This document shows, in pieces, positions 35,992-46,207 of a stretch of DNA of 64,000 nt. Numbering within the stretch: the stretch's first letter is position 1; each line of letters begins with the position of its first letter. The notes beneath the pieces were generated by a model. It ran no database searches. It was not told where the DNA came from and saw only the letters and a program-made list of their open reading frames with translations. The translations under genes were made by a program, and so were the position numbers. This stretch comes from Mesopusillimonas faecipullorum. Lineage in GTDB: Bacteria > Pseudomonadota > Gammaproteobacteria > Burkholderiales > Burkholderiaceae_B. The DNA is taken from assembly GCF_020539505.1 (NCBI RefSeq), contig NZ_JACDXW010000003.1:186001-250000 (forward strand), written 5' to 3'.

Positions 35992-36699
35992 TCATACCGA
36001 CAGATAGCGGTGAATAGGCTCGGGGTTGGTACGCAGCCCCTGCACATCCTGCGTTTCATGGACAATGACGCCGTTCTCCATGAACAGACAACGTTGGGCC
36101 ATGCCCAACACCAGTTCCATGTTCTGTTCGACCAGCAGCACCGTCAGCCCTTGTTCACGCGAAATCCGGCTCAGCACATGGCCTATTTCTTGCACGATAT
36201 TGGGTTGTATGCCTTCGGATGGCTCGTCCAGCAGCAATAGTTTGGGCTTACCCACCAGCGCCCGCACAATGGCCAGCTGCTGCTGTTGCCCACCCGACAT
36301 GCTGCCGCCACGCTGTTTGCGCCGCTCATCCAAAATAGGAAAGATCTCGAAAGCCCAGTCGGGAATCTGCTTGGGCAAATCGGGGCGCCCCAACAGACCC
36401 ATCATCAGGTTTTCTTCGACCGTAAAGTCAGGGAAGATCTCGCGCCCTTGCGGTACGTAGCCCACGCCGCGACGCGCGACTTCATAGGGCCTTAAACCTT
36501 TGATAGATTCACCATCCAGGTTGACTGAGCCTTGTGCAACCTGCACGTGACCCATCAGGGCCTTCAAAAAAGTGGTTTTGCCCATGCCGTTACGGCCCAG
36601 CAAAGCAACGATTTCCCCTGGCTTGATGTGCATGGAGAACCCGTCAAGCACGCGGCTTCCGGTCTGGTAGCCAGCGACAACGCCATCGACTTTCAACAT
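35992..36699 (-). CDS. Branched-chain amino acid/urea-type ABC ATP-binding protein (LivF/UrtE)
   Basis: A 235-residue ATPase: Walker A LLGRNGMGKTTFLKALMGHV, signature MSGGQQQQLAIVRALV, Walker B LLLLDEPSEGIQPNIVQEIG and LLVEQNMELVLGMAQR. SEGIQP is typical of the UrtE/LivF group. The start at 36699 (MLKVDGVVAGYQTG) overlaps the livG end by 7 bp; an upstream extension to 36807 would be inside livG and is not credible. Confidence 0.9.
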   Translation of the reverse strand: MLKVDGVVAGYQTGSRVLDGFSMHIKPGEIVALLGRNGMGKTTFLKALMGHVQVAQGSVNLDGESIKGLRPYEVARRGVGYVPQGREIFPDFTVEENLMMGLLGRPDLPKQIPDWAFEIFPILDERRKQRGGSMSGGQQQQLAIVRALVGKPKLLLLDEPSEGIQPNIVQEIGHVLSRISREQGLTVLLVEQNMELVLGMAQRCLFMENGVIVHETQDVQGLRTNPEPIHRYLSV

Positions 36700-37469
36700 A
36701 CTGCGGCCCCTCCGAGGTAAGCGGCGATGACTTCGGGATCGTTCTGTATGTCTTCCAGTCTGCCCTCGCGCACCACACGCCCTCGCAGCATGACGATGAC
36801 ATGGCAATCCAGCTCACGCACAAAGCTCATATCGTGCTCGATGACCAGCACCGTCTTGCCAAACTCGGTTCTCAAACGACGCACCAGCTCGGCCGTTTTC
36901 AAGGTTTCGGGCACCGACATGCCGGCCGTGGGTTCATCCAGCAAAATAAGGTCGGCATCTACCGCCAGCAACATGGCGATCTCCAGCCACTGCTTTTCAC
37001 CATGGGCTAAGGTGCTGACGGCTTGCTCGGCCTTGTGCGTCAGCCCGCACAGATCCAGCAAGGCGGCCAACCTATCGTCGCACTTGGAGAACAAAGTGGC
37101 CATCAGGCCAGCTCGCCGATTGGCGGCTGCCAACGGCACGATCAGGTTCTCGGCCACGGAAAGCTCAGGATAGACACCCGGTATCTGGAATTTTCGCGTC
37201 ATGCCCAAGCCGGCAATACGCCAGGCCGGCAGCCCGGTGATGTCATTGCCCTTGAACAACACCTGCCCGCCTTCGGGCTTCAAGGCCCCCGTGAGCACGT
37301 TGAACAAGGTGGTTTTGCCGCAACCGTTGGGGCCGATGATGCAATTGACGCTACCCGTGCTCAAAGACAACGAGAGTTCATTGAGTACCGTAATGCCGCC
37401 AAAACGTTTGATGATGGAGCGGGCTTCCAGCATGCCCGCCCCTGCTGTGTCTGCGTCTAGCTTTTGCAT
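36693..37469 (-). CDS. Branched-chain amino acid/urea-type ABC ATP-binding protein (LivG/UrtD)
   Basis: A 258-residue ATPase: Walker A IIGPNGCGKTTLFNVLTGAL, GMTRKFQIPGVYPELSVAEN, signature LAHGEKQWLEIAMLLA, Walker B DLILLDEPTAGMS and VLVIEHDMSFVRELDCHVIV. LAHGEKQWLEI is a hallmark of UrtD, the urea-transporter ATPase, so this importer may belong to the urea/amide branch. Its start overlaps the stop of the binding-protein gene by 13 bp. Confidence 0.9.
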   Translation of the reverse strand: MQKLDADTAGAGMLEARSIIKRFGGITVLNELSLSLSTGSVNCIIGPNGCGKTTLFNVLTGALKPEGGQVLFKGNDITGLPAWRIAGLGMTRKFQIPGVYPELSVAENLIVPLAAANRRAGLMATLFSKCDDRLAALLDLCGLTHKAEQAVSTLAHGEKQWLEIAMLLAVDADLILLDEPTAGMSVPETLKTAELVRRLRTEFGKTVLVIEHDMSFVRELDCHVIVMLRGRVVREGRLEDIQNDPEVIAAYLGGAAVC

Positions 37470-38654
37470 TGTTGCGAAGCCTCGACTCGACCCATATCTT
37501 TCAACACGTTCATGCGCCCGCCACGTGCCTCGGCGATCAGGATATTGAGGTCGGCATGGCGGTCGCTGGCGCGCAAGTGGACCTCGCCATTGCCCGACAT
37601 CAGACTCTGCCCGACCAAGGCATCGGTGATGGCTTCTTTATCGTCGCTACCGGCGCGCTTGATGGCTTCTATGTAGAAACGCGTGACCGTGTAATGGGCA
37701 TCTACGGTATTGCTGACGATGGCCTTGTCGCCATATTTGGCGCGCATCTTGCTGACCAATTCTTTGGCTTCAGGTTTGTCCAGCGCCCCGGTGAAGTTGC
37801 AGACCGTGAGTATGCCTTCCGACTCCTCTTGCGTCAGCCCGGCCATATAGTTTTCGCTAAAGCCGAAGAACGCCAGTTTGATACGGTCTTTCAGGCCAGC
37901 AGCGGCAAACTGCTTGACGAAGGTAATGGCGTCGGCCCCCACGATAGACATAACCACAACGTCTGCGCCGGAGGACGCAATTTTGCGCAGGGTGGCGGTG
38001 TAATCTTTCACCCCCCAAGGCGAGTACTCGTCGCCCACGACTTGCGCCCCGCCCTTGGCAGCATTGGCGGCAACCGCAGCGTTAATCTTGCGCGGCCAGA
38101 CGTAGTCGCTACCAATGAGATACAGCTTTTTGGAACCTTGCTCGACCAGATAGGGAATGAAGGTATCTACCCACTGATCGGGTACTGAGCTGTACAAGGT
38201 AACGTAGCGGCTGCAAGTACCGCCTTCGTAGTCGGTGGCATACAGTAGCGGCGTCTTGTAGCGCTCGACCAGCGGTCGTATGGCGTCACGCTCGGCGCTG
38301 GTAACAGCGCCCGATAATGGCATTGACCTTGTAGCGCCGGATGAGCTCATTGGTGCGCTCGACGGCGGTTTTAGGATCCGTCTTGGTATCGGCACGGATG
38401 ATTTCAAACATGCGTCCGCCTAACACCCCACCGGCCTCGTTGGCTTCGTCGAGTGCCAGCCGCGTGGCTTGGCCGCCTTGTTCACCCAGGGCTTCCAGCC
38501 CGCCAGAGAACGGCTGCAACACCCCTACTTTGATGGTTTCAGCCGCCGACGCAAACCTAGGCCAGCCGGCTGCCGCCCCCAAGGCAAGGCCCGCCGACCC
38601 CAGTAAAACCGCCCGGCGTCGCTTGAACAATAACTCCGCTTGTTGCCATTCCAT
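37457..38654 (-). pseudogene. ABC substrate-binding protein (UrtA/LivK-like) with a single-base frameshift
   Basis: Start ATG at 38654; MEWQQAELLFKRRRAVLLGS has a twin-arginine-like signal before a hydrophobic segment. Reading normally through ETIKVGVLQPFSGGLEALGE and RRYKVNAIIG, the frame then ends early (stop at 38286). The protein resumes in another frame at GAVTSAERDAIRPLVERYKT and continues to QQCKS at 37457. One extra base in the CCC run at 38310-38312 (GGG on the coding strand) explains it: ATCGGGCGCTG for expected ATCGGCGCTG. The rest of the gene is well preserved, so this is a recent mutation or a base-calling error. If read through, it is the binding protein for livG-livF-livH-livM below. 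Confidence 0.85.
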
Positions 38655-38709
38655 GCTTGTCTCCTGATTGGGGGGTGTTGTTGGTTTGAACCGGTTTCTG
38701 CAGCCGGTT

Positions 38710-39245
38710 TCACTCACATTCGACGACGCTAACCGGTGACCCGGTCGTTAGCGCGGCGATAACGGATTCAGACGTACTGACCACGCCGAAGTGTGTGGCA
38801 ATGTCGTACAAAGAAGAAGCTTGCTCGCGTGGGCCGGTGGCCGCGACACAGTCTTGGGGAACAATGACGCGATAGCCCAAGAAAAAAGCGTCGTGCACGG
38901 TAGAGCGCACACAGATATTGGTGACCACGCCCATAACGATGACGGTGTCGACGCGCAAATCCCTAAGGGTAAGGTCGAGATCGGTATTGAAAAATCCAGA
39001 GAAGCGGCGCTTAACAACGGTGAAGTCTTGCGCCTCACGTTCGATCTCTGCGACAACTTCCGAGCCCCACTCGCCTTCCATGCAGTGCGGCGTACGCTTT
39101 AGAAATTCTCGGTCGCACACCAAGTTGGGGCACCGCCCGGCGTACAGAAGTCGTTGACCATGTCGACGACCAAAATAGCGGTACGTGCCGGATCCAGCTT
39201 GACTGGCTGATCCGACGTTTTATGTTCGGCGAAACCCTTGCTCAT
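38710..39245 (-). pseudogene. Isochorismatase-superfamily amidohydrolase with internal deletion and frameshift
   Basis: The 5' part (ATG 39245) reads MSKGFAEHKTSDQPVKLDPA then RTAILVVDMVNDFCTPGGA, with the catalytic Asp in VVDMVNDF, and stops soon after (TENF stop). The rest is in another frame: VCDREFLKRTPHCMEGEWGS, KRRFSGFFNTDLDLTL and VIVMGVVTNICVRSTVHDAF, holding the Lys and Cys of the triad. About 25-35 residues that normally join these blocks are missing at ~39126. It is therefore not a simple sequencing slip. It is the first gene of the transporter/hydantoinase block and may once have done the job of the intact paralogue at 33366-34046. Confidence 0.83.
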
Positions 39246-39371
39246 GCCACCCTCGTAAAGCGGTTTTCATGATTTAGGTTATCACGCGAATTACAATTAT
39301 TTTAGTACTCGCTATATTAATTTCATAGGGGTTTATATGGATTTCCGTAATCCTTACACACCCCCATACAC

Positions 39372-42300
39372 TTAGCCCAAACTGCTCGCCAAAGTACGAC
39401 GTACGTCTTCTTCGCTGCGCCCGCTGCGGCGTACGTAGTCTTCCAGTTGGTCGTTACCTATGGTGCCCACACTGAAGTACTGCGACTGCGGATGACTGAA
39501 GTAAAAACCCGAAACGCTGGAGGCCGGCATCATGGCGTAAGCGTCGGTCAGCACCATGGAAATGTCTTCACATTCCAGCACGTCGAACATCTCGCGCTTG
39601 ACGACGTGTTCGGGGCAGGCCGGGTAGCCCGGCGCCGGTCGTATGCCTTGATACTTTTCGTCTATCAATGCTTCGTTGCTTAGTGACTCGTCGGGAACAT
39701 ATCCCCACAGATCTCGGCGCACGCGCGCGTGCATGCATTCCGCAAAGCCTTCGGCGAAGCGGTCGGCCAGGGCTTTGATCATCAGACTGGAATAATCGTC
39801 GCCTTCGGCCTCGAAACGTTCGACATGTTTTTCTATACCCAAGCCGCCGGTGACGGCGAACATACCGATGTAATCGAGCACGCCGCTTTCACGCGGTGCG
39901 ATGTAGTCGGCCAGGCATTTGTTATCGACACCGGCACGCTTGACGCCTTGTTGGCGCAAATTGCGCCAGGTAAACAAAACTTCGCTGCGCGTCTCATCTC
40001 GATAGACTTCTATGTCTTCGTCATTGACACTGTTGGCGGGGTAGAAAGCCACTACGCCGTTTGCCGTCAGCCACCTGCCTTCGATGATTTTCTTGAGCAT
40101 GGCTTGGCCTTCGGCAAACAGCTTGACTGCCTGCTCGCCCACCACATTGTCTTCAAGGATGCCTGGGTAACGGCCAAACAGGCTCCAGGTCTGGAAGAAA
40201 GGCGTCCAATCTATGTAATTGGCAATCTCGGCCAGATCATAGTTTTTAAACACACGCCGGCCAATGAATTTGGGCCGGGGTGGCTGGTAGTCTGACCAGT
40301 CAATCTCGGGACGAGACTGGCGAGCTTGCTCCAACGGAATCAAGGGCGTGGCCTTGCGCTTGGCATGGCGTTCGCGCACTTGCTCGTATTCGGCCGCCAC
40401 TTGGGCAATGTAGCCATCGGCCTGGTCTGACACCAACTGCGTGGCCACGCCCACAGAGCGACTGGCGTCTGGCACGTAGATGACGGGGCCGTCGTAGTGA
40501 GGGGCAATCTTGACGGCCGTATGAACTCGGCTGGTGGTCGCACCGCCTATCAAAAGCGGCGTCTTGCGATAGCGGAAGTATTCGTCGCGCTGCATCTCGG
40601 AGGCCACATAGGCCATTTCTTCAAGGCTGGGCGTGATCAGACCGGACAAGCCAACCATGTCGCAGTTTTCTTCCTTGGCTTTGGCCAGTATCTCTGCGCA
40701 AGGCACCATGACGCCCATGTTCACGACTTCGAAGTTATTGCATTGCAGAACCACCGAGACAATGTTCTTGCCTATGTCGTGAACGTCGCCCTTTACCGTG
40801 GCAATGACGATTTTTCCCTTGGCGCGCACATCGCCGCCGGCTGCGGCAATCTTCCGTTTTTCTTCTTCAATGAAGGGTATCAGGTGCGCCACCGCCTGCT
40901 TCATCACGCGCGCCGATTTGACCACCTGGGGCAAAAACATTTTGCCGGCGCCAAACAAGTCACCCACCACATTCATGCCATCCATGAGCGGGCCTTCAAT
41001 GACCTGGATGGGACGTCCTCCGGCATCCGCTATCTGCTGACGGACTTCTTCGGTGTCTTCAACAATGAAGGTGGTGATGCCATGCACCAGCGCATGGGTG
41101 AGACGTTGCGCCACCGGCTGCTCGCGCCAAGCCAAGTCCTCTTCGCGCTTGGCGCCTGAACCCTTGAAAGACTCGGCCAGCTCAACCAGACGCTCGGTAG
41201 GGCTGCGTTCGTCGGCAGCGTCGGTACGCCCAAGCGGCGGACGACGATTCAGCACCACGTCTTCGATACAGGCCCGCAGGGTGGGTTCGATGTCGTCGTA
41301 AACACCCAGTTGCCCGGCATTGACGATGCCCATAGTCATACCGGCGCGAATGGCGTGGTACAGAAACACCGCGTGTATGGCTTCGCGCATGAGCTCGTTG
41401 CCGCGGAACGAGAAGCTGACGTTGGAGACGCCACCAGAAACCCGCGCATGCGGCAGGTTCTGTGTGATCCAGCGCGTGCCCTCGATAAAGTCGACAGCGT
41501 AATTGTCGTGTTCTTCTATACCTGTCGCAATGGCAAAGACATTGGGGTCGAAAATGATGTCTTCGGGCGGGAAGCCGACCTCGTCCACCAATAGACGGTA
41601 TGCCTTGCCACAGATCTCGATGCGCCTTTGCAGGCTGTCGGCCTGGCCTTCTTCGTCAAAGGCCATCACCACGACGGCGGCGCCATATTTTCGGCACAGC
41701 CTGGCCTGATGCAGGAAGGCTTCCACGCCTTCTTTCATGGAAATGGAGTTGACGACGGATTTACCCTGTACGCAACGCAGCCCGGCTTCGATGACCTCCC
41801 ACTTTGAGCTGTCTATCATGATGGGTACGCGTGCAATATCGGGCTCTGAAGCCACCATATTCAGGAAGCGGCGCATACAAGCCACCGAATCCAACATGGC
41901 TTCGTCCATGTTCACGTCTATGATCTGCGCGCCGTTTTCGACTTGCTGACGCGCGACAGACAATGCTTCGTCGTATTTTTCTTCGCGTATCAAGCGCAAG
42001 AACATCTTGCTGCCAGTCACGTTGGCGCGTTCGCCCACGTTAACGAACAGGGTTTCTTTGTCTATGCTTAAAGGCTCTAGCCCCGAAAGCCGCGTTTTAA
42101 CGGGAATCTCGGGCACTTGGCGCGGTGGCAGGCCCGTCATGAGCTTGACGATGGCGCGAATGTGATCGGGCGTCGTGCCGCAGCACCCGCCCACGACGTT
42201 GACCAGGCCCGCTTGACCGAATTCGTACAACAATGACGAGGTGTCGGCCGGCGTTTCATCAAAGCCCGTTTCGGCCATAGGGTTGGGCAAACCCGCGTTG

Positions 42301-43145
42301 GGGTAAACGCACAACCAGGTGTCGCTGATTTTGGAAAGCTCGGCCACATAGGGGCGCATCAGCGCGGCCCCCAAGGCGCAGTTCAAGCCTATGGTAACGG
42401 GCCTTGCATGGCGCACGGAGTTCCAGAACGCTTCGACCGTCTGCCCCGACAAAATGCGCCCGGACGCATCCGTTACCGTCCCCGAGATCATGACGGGCAA
42501 GCGCTCGCCGCGTTCTTCGAATACCGATTCCACCGCAAAAATAGCCGCCTTGGCATTCAGCGTGTCGAACACCGTTTCAATCAGCACGACGTCGATGCCG
42601 CCATCCAGCAAGCCATTAAGCTGTTCGGTGTAAGCCACCACCAGCTCTTCGAAGCTGACGTTACGCGCCGCCGGATCGTTGACGTCTGGCGAGATCGACG
42701 CTGTTTTCGGCTGCGGCCCCATCGCCCCCGCAACGAAGCGCGGGTGCTCAGGCGTGCTGTACTCGTCGCACGCCTGCCGCGCCAGCTTGGCGGAAGCCAG
42801 ATTCAACTCGTAGGCAAGCTCGGGCAAGCCGTAGTCGCCCTGGGCGATGGCGGTTGCACCAAAAGTATTGGTTTCGAGAACATCGGCACCCGCCTTGAGA
42901 TAGTCGCGGTGGATATCGAGGATGATGTCTGGCCTAACCAGCGACAAGAGCTCGTTGTTACCTTTGACGTCTTTGCTGTGGTCGGCAAAGCGCGCACCAC
43001 GGAAATCTTGCTCAGTCAGCTTGTGCTGCTGAATCATGGTGCCCATGGCACCATCAAGAATGACGACACGCTTGGCCAGCAAACGTACGAGATCAGAGCC
43101 GCGCGTATAGGCGGAGATAGGATAGGGTATGGCGGGATAGGACAT
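39372..43145 (-). CDS. metH: Cobalamin-dependent methionine synthase MetH
   Basis: A full-length 1257-residue MetH that methylates homocysteine from 5-methyltetrahydrofolate via B12. Domains in order: homocysteine-binding with zinc cysteines ([22 protein letters not shown]), pterin-binding ([28 protein letters not shown]), cobalamin-binding with the axial histidine in [13 protein letters not shown], and the AdoMet reactivation domain ([26 protein letters not shown]). The start [11 protein letters not shown] at 43145 is chosen over an in-frame extension to 43178. It is divergent from the riboswitch-controlled btuB, a sensible arrangement for B12 use and uptake. Confidence 0.97.
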   Translation of the reverse strand: MSYPAIPYPISAYTRGSDLVRLLAKRVVILDGAMGTMIQQHKLTEQDFRGARFADHSKDVKGNNELLSLVRPDIILDIHRDYLKAGADVLETNTFGATAIAQGDYGLPELAYELNLASAKLARQACDEYSTPEHPRFVAGAMGPQPKTASISPDVNDPAARNVSFEELVVAYTEQLNGLLDGGIDVVLIETVFDTLNAKAAIFAVESVFEERGERLPVMISGTVTDASGRILSGQTVEAFWNSVRHARPVTIGLNCALGAALMRPYVAELSKISDTWLCVYPNAGLPNPMAETGFDETPADTSSLLYEFGQAGLVNVVGGCCGTTPDHIRAIVKLMTGLPPRQVPEIPVKTRLSGLEPLSIDKETLFVNVGERANVTGSKMFLRLIREEKYDEALSVARQQVENGAQIIDVNMDEAMLDSVACMRRFLNMVASEPDIARVPIMIDSSKWEVIEAGLRCVQGKSVVNSISMKEGVEAFLHQARLCRKYGAAVVVMAFDEEGQADSLQRRIEICGKAYRLLVDEVGFPPEDIIFDPNVFAIATGIEEHDNYAVDFIEGTRWITQNLPHARVSGGVSNVSFSFRGNELMREAIHAVFLYHAIRAGMTMGIVNAGQLGVYDDIEPTLRACIEDVVLNRRPPLGRTDAADERSPTERLVELAESFKGSGAKREEDLAWREQPVAQRLTHALVHGITTFIVEDTEEVRQQIADAGGRPIQVIEGPLMDGMNVVGDLFGAGKMFLPQVVKSARVMKQAVAHLIPFIEEEKRKIAAAGGDVRAKGKIVIATVKGDVHDIGKNIVSVVLQCNNFEVVNMGVMVPCAEILAKAKEENCDMVGLSGLITPSLEEMAYVASEMQRDEYFRYRKTPLLIGGATTSRVHTAVKIAPHYDGPVIYVPDASRSVGVATQLVSDQADGYIAQVAAEYEQVRERHAKRKATPLIPLEQARQSRPEIDWSDYQPPRPKFIGRRVFKNYDLAEIANYIDWTPFFQTWSLFGRYPGILEDNVVGEQAVKLFAEGQAMLKKIIEGRWLTANGVVAFYPANSVNDEDIEVYRDETRSEVLFTWRNLRQQGVKRAGVDNKCLADYIAPRESGVLDYIGMFAVTGGLGIEKHVERFEAEGDDYSSLMIKALADRFAEGFAECMHARVRRDLWGYVPDESLSNEALIDEKYQGIRPAPGYPACPEHVVKREMFDVLECEDISMVLTDAYAMMPASSVSGFYFSHPQSQYFSVGTIGNDQLEDYVRRSGRSEEDVRRTLASSLG

Positions 43146-43195
43146 GATAGTGGGATTGTAGCGCCGCCCGCGTGCCATGCTACATTGCCGCCTAT

Positions 43196-43372
43196 CACGA
43201 ACCAGGTGCTTCCGGACGTCGTGCGTCTGCGGAAGTTAAACGGGAAACAGCAGTTGCCGGACCCAAGCCCGATGACCAAGCTGTGCTGCCCCCGCAACGG
43301 TTAGCATGCTTTGCATGCCCAGCCCGACACCGGCCTTGCTCTGACCAGACCCGGCTTCGGGGCTCATCATTG
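43196..43372 (+). ncRNA. Cobalamin riboswitch (B12 element)
   Basis: A B12 box is recognisable: GCTGCCCCCGCAACGG at 43285-43300 matches the conserved GCTGCCCCCGCAACtG-type core. ACGGGAAACA lies upstream at 43240-43249, and a P2-like stem CTTCCG/CGGAAG lies around 43209-43234. GCCCGACACCGGCC follows. It ends about 65 bp before btuB and would repress it when adenosylcobalamin is bound. Exact ends are estimated. Confidence 0.9.
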
Positions 43373-43399
43373 GGCTTCGAGCGCCACCTGATTAATCAT

Positions 43400-43419
43400 C
43401 GTGTGCGGGGACGCACACG
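43400..43419 (+). promoter_or_regulatory. Hairpin between the riboswitch aptamer and btuB
   Basis: CGTGTGC / GCACACG, 7-bp perfect arms around GGGGAC, 18 bp before the btuB start. It may be part of the riboswitch expression platform. It has no T-tract, so control of translation is more likely than termination. Confidence 0.45.
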
Positions 43420-43436
43420 CTCCTGGTGCCTCTTTC

Positions 43437-45314
43437 ATGTTTATTTCGCTTCGCTCGCGTCGCCCTCTGGCGGCTGCACTTTGGCTACTTACGCCACTGG
43501 CCTGTGCCCAATCCCCCTCAAACGCTGCCATTGCCCTGGATGACGTGGTTGTCACCGCCAGCCGCATGCCGCAGCTGTCCTCCCAGGTTTTGGGGGACAT
43601 TACCGTGCTGGATAGCGCCGCTTTGAGACAGTCGGGCCAGAACAGTCTGGCCGAGATACTGGCCCGCCAACACGGTATAGAGTTCAGCACCAACGGCGGC
43701 CCGCAAACTGTGACCGGCGCCAATATACGGGGTGCCGGCTCGGGCCACACCCTGGTACTGGTAGACGGCGTACCCATCAATACTGCCACCAATAGCCTGG
43801 CTTCCTTGCATACGCTGCCGGTCGCCATGATAGAGCGCATTGAAATTCTGCGAGGTTCGGCCAGCAGCCTGTATGGTTCAAATGCCATAGGCGGCGTGAT
43901 TCACATCATTACCAAACCCGAGGCCCGTACGGGTACACAGGCGCGCGCCACAGTAGCTTATGGCAGCCGGGCTACCGCACGGGCCAGCGCCTCGGTGGCG
44001 GGGGGTGAAAACGGCTGGCGCTATCATCTGGCCGGCAGCGCCGAGCGCAGCCGCGGTTACGACGCCACAGATACGGACACCTTAGGCCATAACCCCGACC
44101 GGGACGGCTTTCGCAACACCAGCGTCAGCGGCTCATTGGATTATGAGTGGCGCCCCGAGCAAAGCGTGGGCCTGCAATTTCTGAGAAGCCGCGTGAATGG
44201 ACAAATTGATTACGACTACCTGCGCACACCCGGCGCAGATGATAAAGGCGTTACCACGCTGGAATCCGTAAGCCTGGCCAGCCGCAACAAGATCAACGAT
44301 GTCTGGCACAGCACCTTACGCTACACCTACAACCTGGACCGCAGCGAAACCCTTTCGCTGAGCACCAACACCGTCATTTCCACTCGGCAGAATCAGCTGG
44401 CGTGGGAGAACCTCCTGACGCTAAGCGAGAACCACTCTTTGTTGCTGGCCTACGAGCACCTGAACCAGCGCGTCTACGGCGATTTGGAAGTCTTCGACCC
44501 GGTCACGTTTCAGACGCTGCCCGCCAATTATGACGCCACGCGCCGCCACAACAATGCTTACACCAGTGTTTACAGTGGTCGTTTCGGCCACCATCATGCT
44601 CAGGCCAGCCTGCGCCACGACCGCGACTCGCAGTTTGGTGGCGCCACCACTTGGGGGCTGAGCTACGGCTTTGACATCACTTCCGAACTGCGGGCGCGTG
44701 TCGCAGCCAATACGGGCTATCAAGCACCAGACTTCAACGAGCTTTATTACCCGGGGATGTCCAACCCCAACCTCAGGCCGGAAAAATCACGCAACCTGGA
44801 GGCCGCGCTTGAATATACGGGGGAGCGCTTGTCTTTGGGCGCCACGGTCTATCAAAACAAAATCCGTGACATGATCACCATGACTTGGCCGGATCCCCCA
44901 TTGAACATCGATAATGCAACGATACGCGGCCTGACGCTGACAGGCCGTTATGCCTTTAACGCATCGACTGCGGTTTGGGCCAGCGCTGACTTCAACAATC
45001 CGCGTGACGACGCTACCAACGCGCAACTGCCGCGCCGCGCCAAACGCATCTTTCGCTTAGGGGCCGAACACAAAATCGGCAAATGGCAATTGGGCACCGA
45101 CTACATGCACGTCAGCCGACGCTATGACGATATGGCCAACACGAAGGCACTGGGCGCATACGGCCTCTGGAACCTGTCTGTGGGCTACGAACTGACGCCC
45201 AGACTGACGGCGCGCTTGCACTGGAACAATATTTTGGACAAACGTTATGCCAGCGTTTATGGCTATCGCATGCCACGCACCCATGTCTATGCTGAACTCG
45301 CTTGGCAGCTTTAA
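43437..45314 (+). CDS. btuB: TonB-dependent vitamin B12 outer-membrane receptor BtuB
   Basis: A 625-residue TonB-dependent receptor. A signal peptide (MFISLRSRRPLAAALWLLTP, cleavage after ACA) is followed by the TonB box DDVVVTASR. The plug domain has GANIRGAGSGHTLVLVDGVP and RIEILRGSASSLYGSNAIGG; the 22-strand barrel ends with a C-terminal aromatic-hydrophobic strand (HVYAELAWQL). Its B12 assignment rests on the cobalamin riboswitch upstream and btuF downstream. The start ATG 43437 is preferred to an in-frame extension to 43401, which lies within the riboswitch hairpin. Confidence 0.93.
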   Translation: MFISLRSRRPLAAALWLLTPLACAQSPSNAAIALDDVVVTASRMPQLSSQVLGDITVLDSAALRQSGQNSLAEILARQHGIEFSTNGGPQTVTGANIRGAGSGHTLVLVDGVPINTATNSLASLHTLPVAMIERIEILRGSASSLYGSNAIGGVIHIITKPEARTGTQARATVAYGSRATARASASVAGGENGWRYHLAGSAERSRGYDATDTDTLGHNPDRDGFRNTSVSGSLDYEWRPEQSVGLQFLRSRVNGQIDYDYLRTPGADDKGVTTLESVSLASRNKINDVWHSTLRYTYNLDRSETLSLSTNTVISTRQNQLAWENLLTLSENHSLLLAYEHLNQRVYGDLEVFDPVTFQTLPANYDATRRHNNAYTSVYSGRFGHHHAQASLRHDRDSQFGGATTWGLSYGFDITSELRARVAANTGYQAPDFNELYYPGMSNPNLRPEKSRNLEAALEYTGERLSLGATVYQNKIRDMITMTWPDPPLNIDNATIRGLTLTGRYAFNASTAVWASADFNNPRDDATNAQLPRRAKRIFRLGAEHKIGKWQLGTDYMHVSRRYDDMANTKALGAYGLWNLSVGYELTPRLTARLHWNNILDKRYASVYGYRMPRTHVYAELAWQL

Positions 45315-46164
45315 GCGGTACATGGCCACGCTGGCGGGGCTGATCGCCCTGCCACTGGCCCTGACACCTGCGCTTGGCCAAGAAGCAGCCCCCAACGAAG
45401 CGATTCCCGCCAGGGTCATTACCTTGGCACCGCATATCACCGAGCTGATGTTTGCTGCGGGTGCGGGCGACAAGGTAATAGCGACCATCAATAGCAGCGA
45501 CCACCCTGCTCCAGCGCGCGAGCTTCCGCGCGTAGGCGACGGCGTGCAACTCAATATTGAGGCTGTATTGGCGCATCACCCTGATGTTCTACTTGCCTGG
45601 GCACCCACCCATACCTTGCGGGCCTTGCTGCCAACGCTCTCCGCGTCTGGCATCACTCTGCAGTATTCCCAGCCTGCCGTCGTAGACGAGATTCCAGACG
45701 AGATCTTGCGTTTTGGCCGGCTTTTCGGCACACAGGAAACAGCGATCCCGTTTGCCGCCGAGTTGCGCCAACGCTTACAGGCCTTACGCGCACTGTATGC
45801 GGGTCGGCCACCCGTTAGTGTTTTTCTTGACCTAGGGGACACACCGCTGATGACACTGGGTGATGACACCTTGTTCAACAGCGTATTGGCCTTATGCGGC
45901 GGCGTAAATTTGTACGTCGACACGGGGCTACCGGCTCCCCAGGTATCTGCCGAAGGGGTACTGTCGCGAAACCCCGATGTGGTTTTGGTGGCAGCCTCGG
46001 TGGGGGGAAGCATGCGCCAAACGCCCTGGAAGGCGCTGGGCCTGCCCGCCGCTTTGCGCAACCACTTGCACGCGGTAAACCCGGACACGCTGCTGCGCCC
46101 CGGGCCCCGCCTTATCGAAGCCGCCGAAGATATCTGTCGCCATATAGACGAAGCGCGGCAGTAA
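45289..46164 (+). CDS. btuF: Periplasmic cobalamin-binding protein BtuF-like
   Basis: A 291-residue helical-backbone binding protein. MLNSLGSFKRYMATLAGLIA is a signal peptide, cleaved near ALG/Q. Motifs: RVITLAPHITELMFAAGAGDKVIATINSSD (split here as two blocks), ARELPRVGDGVQLNIEAVLA, and HPDVLLAW, typical of BtuF/FecB family proteins. The start at 45289 overlaps the btuB end by 26 bp; an ATG at 45322, 8 bp past the btuB stop, is possible but would lose the basic n-region. The btuCD transporter genes are not next to it. A short GC hairpin (46174-46193) follows. Confidence 0.88.
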   Translation: MLNSLGSFKRYMATLAGLIALPLALTPALGQEAAPNEAIPARVITLAPHITELMFAAGAGDKVIATINSSDHPAPARELPRVGDGVQLNIEAVLAHHPDVLLAWAPTHTLRALLPTLSASGITLQYSQPAVVDEIPDEILRFGRLFGTQETAIPFAAELRQRLQALRALYAGRPPVSVFLDLGDTPLMTLGDDTLFNSVLALCGGVNLYVDTGLPAPQVSAEGVLSRNPDVVLVAASVGGSMRQTPWKALGLPAALRNHLHAVNPDTLLRPGPRLIEAAEDICRHIDEARQ

Positions 46165-46173
46165 AGCCCTGCG

Positions 46174-46193
46174 CGGCGGCGCAAAGGCCGCCG
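46174..46193. terminator. GC-rich hairpin between btuF and fghA
   Basis: CGGCGGC / GCCGCCG (7-bp arms, 6-nt loop GCAAAG) in the 43-bp gap between two convergent genes; no T-tract, so efficiency is uncertain. Confidence 0.45.
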
Positions 46194-46207
46194 GCGGTAT
46201 GTGAGGT

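Noticed and set aside
42408-43304. Open 298-codon frame on the plus strand
   Set aside because: Antisense to metH and running into the riboswitch; not a plausible gene.
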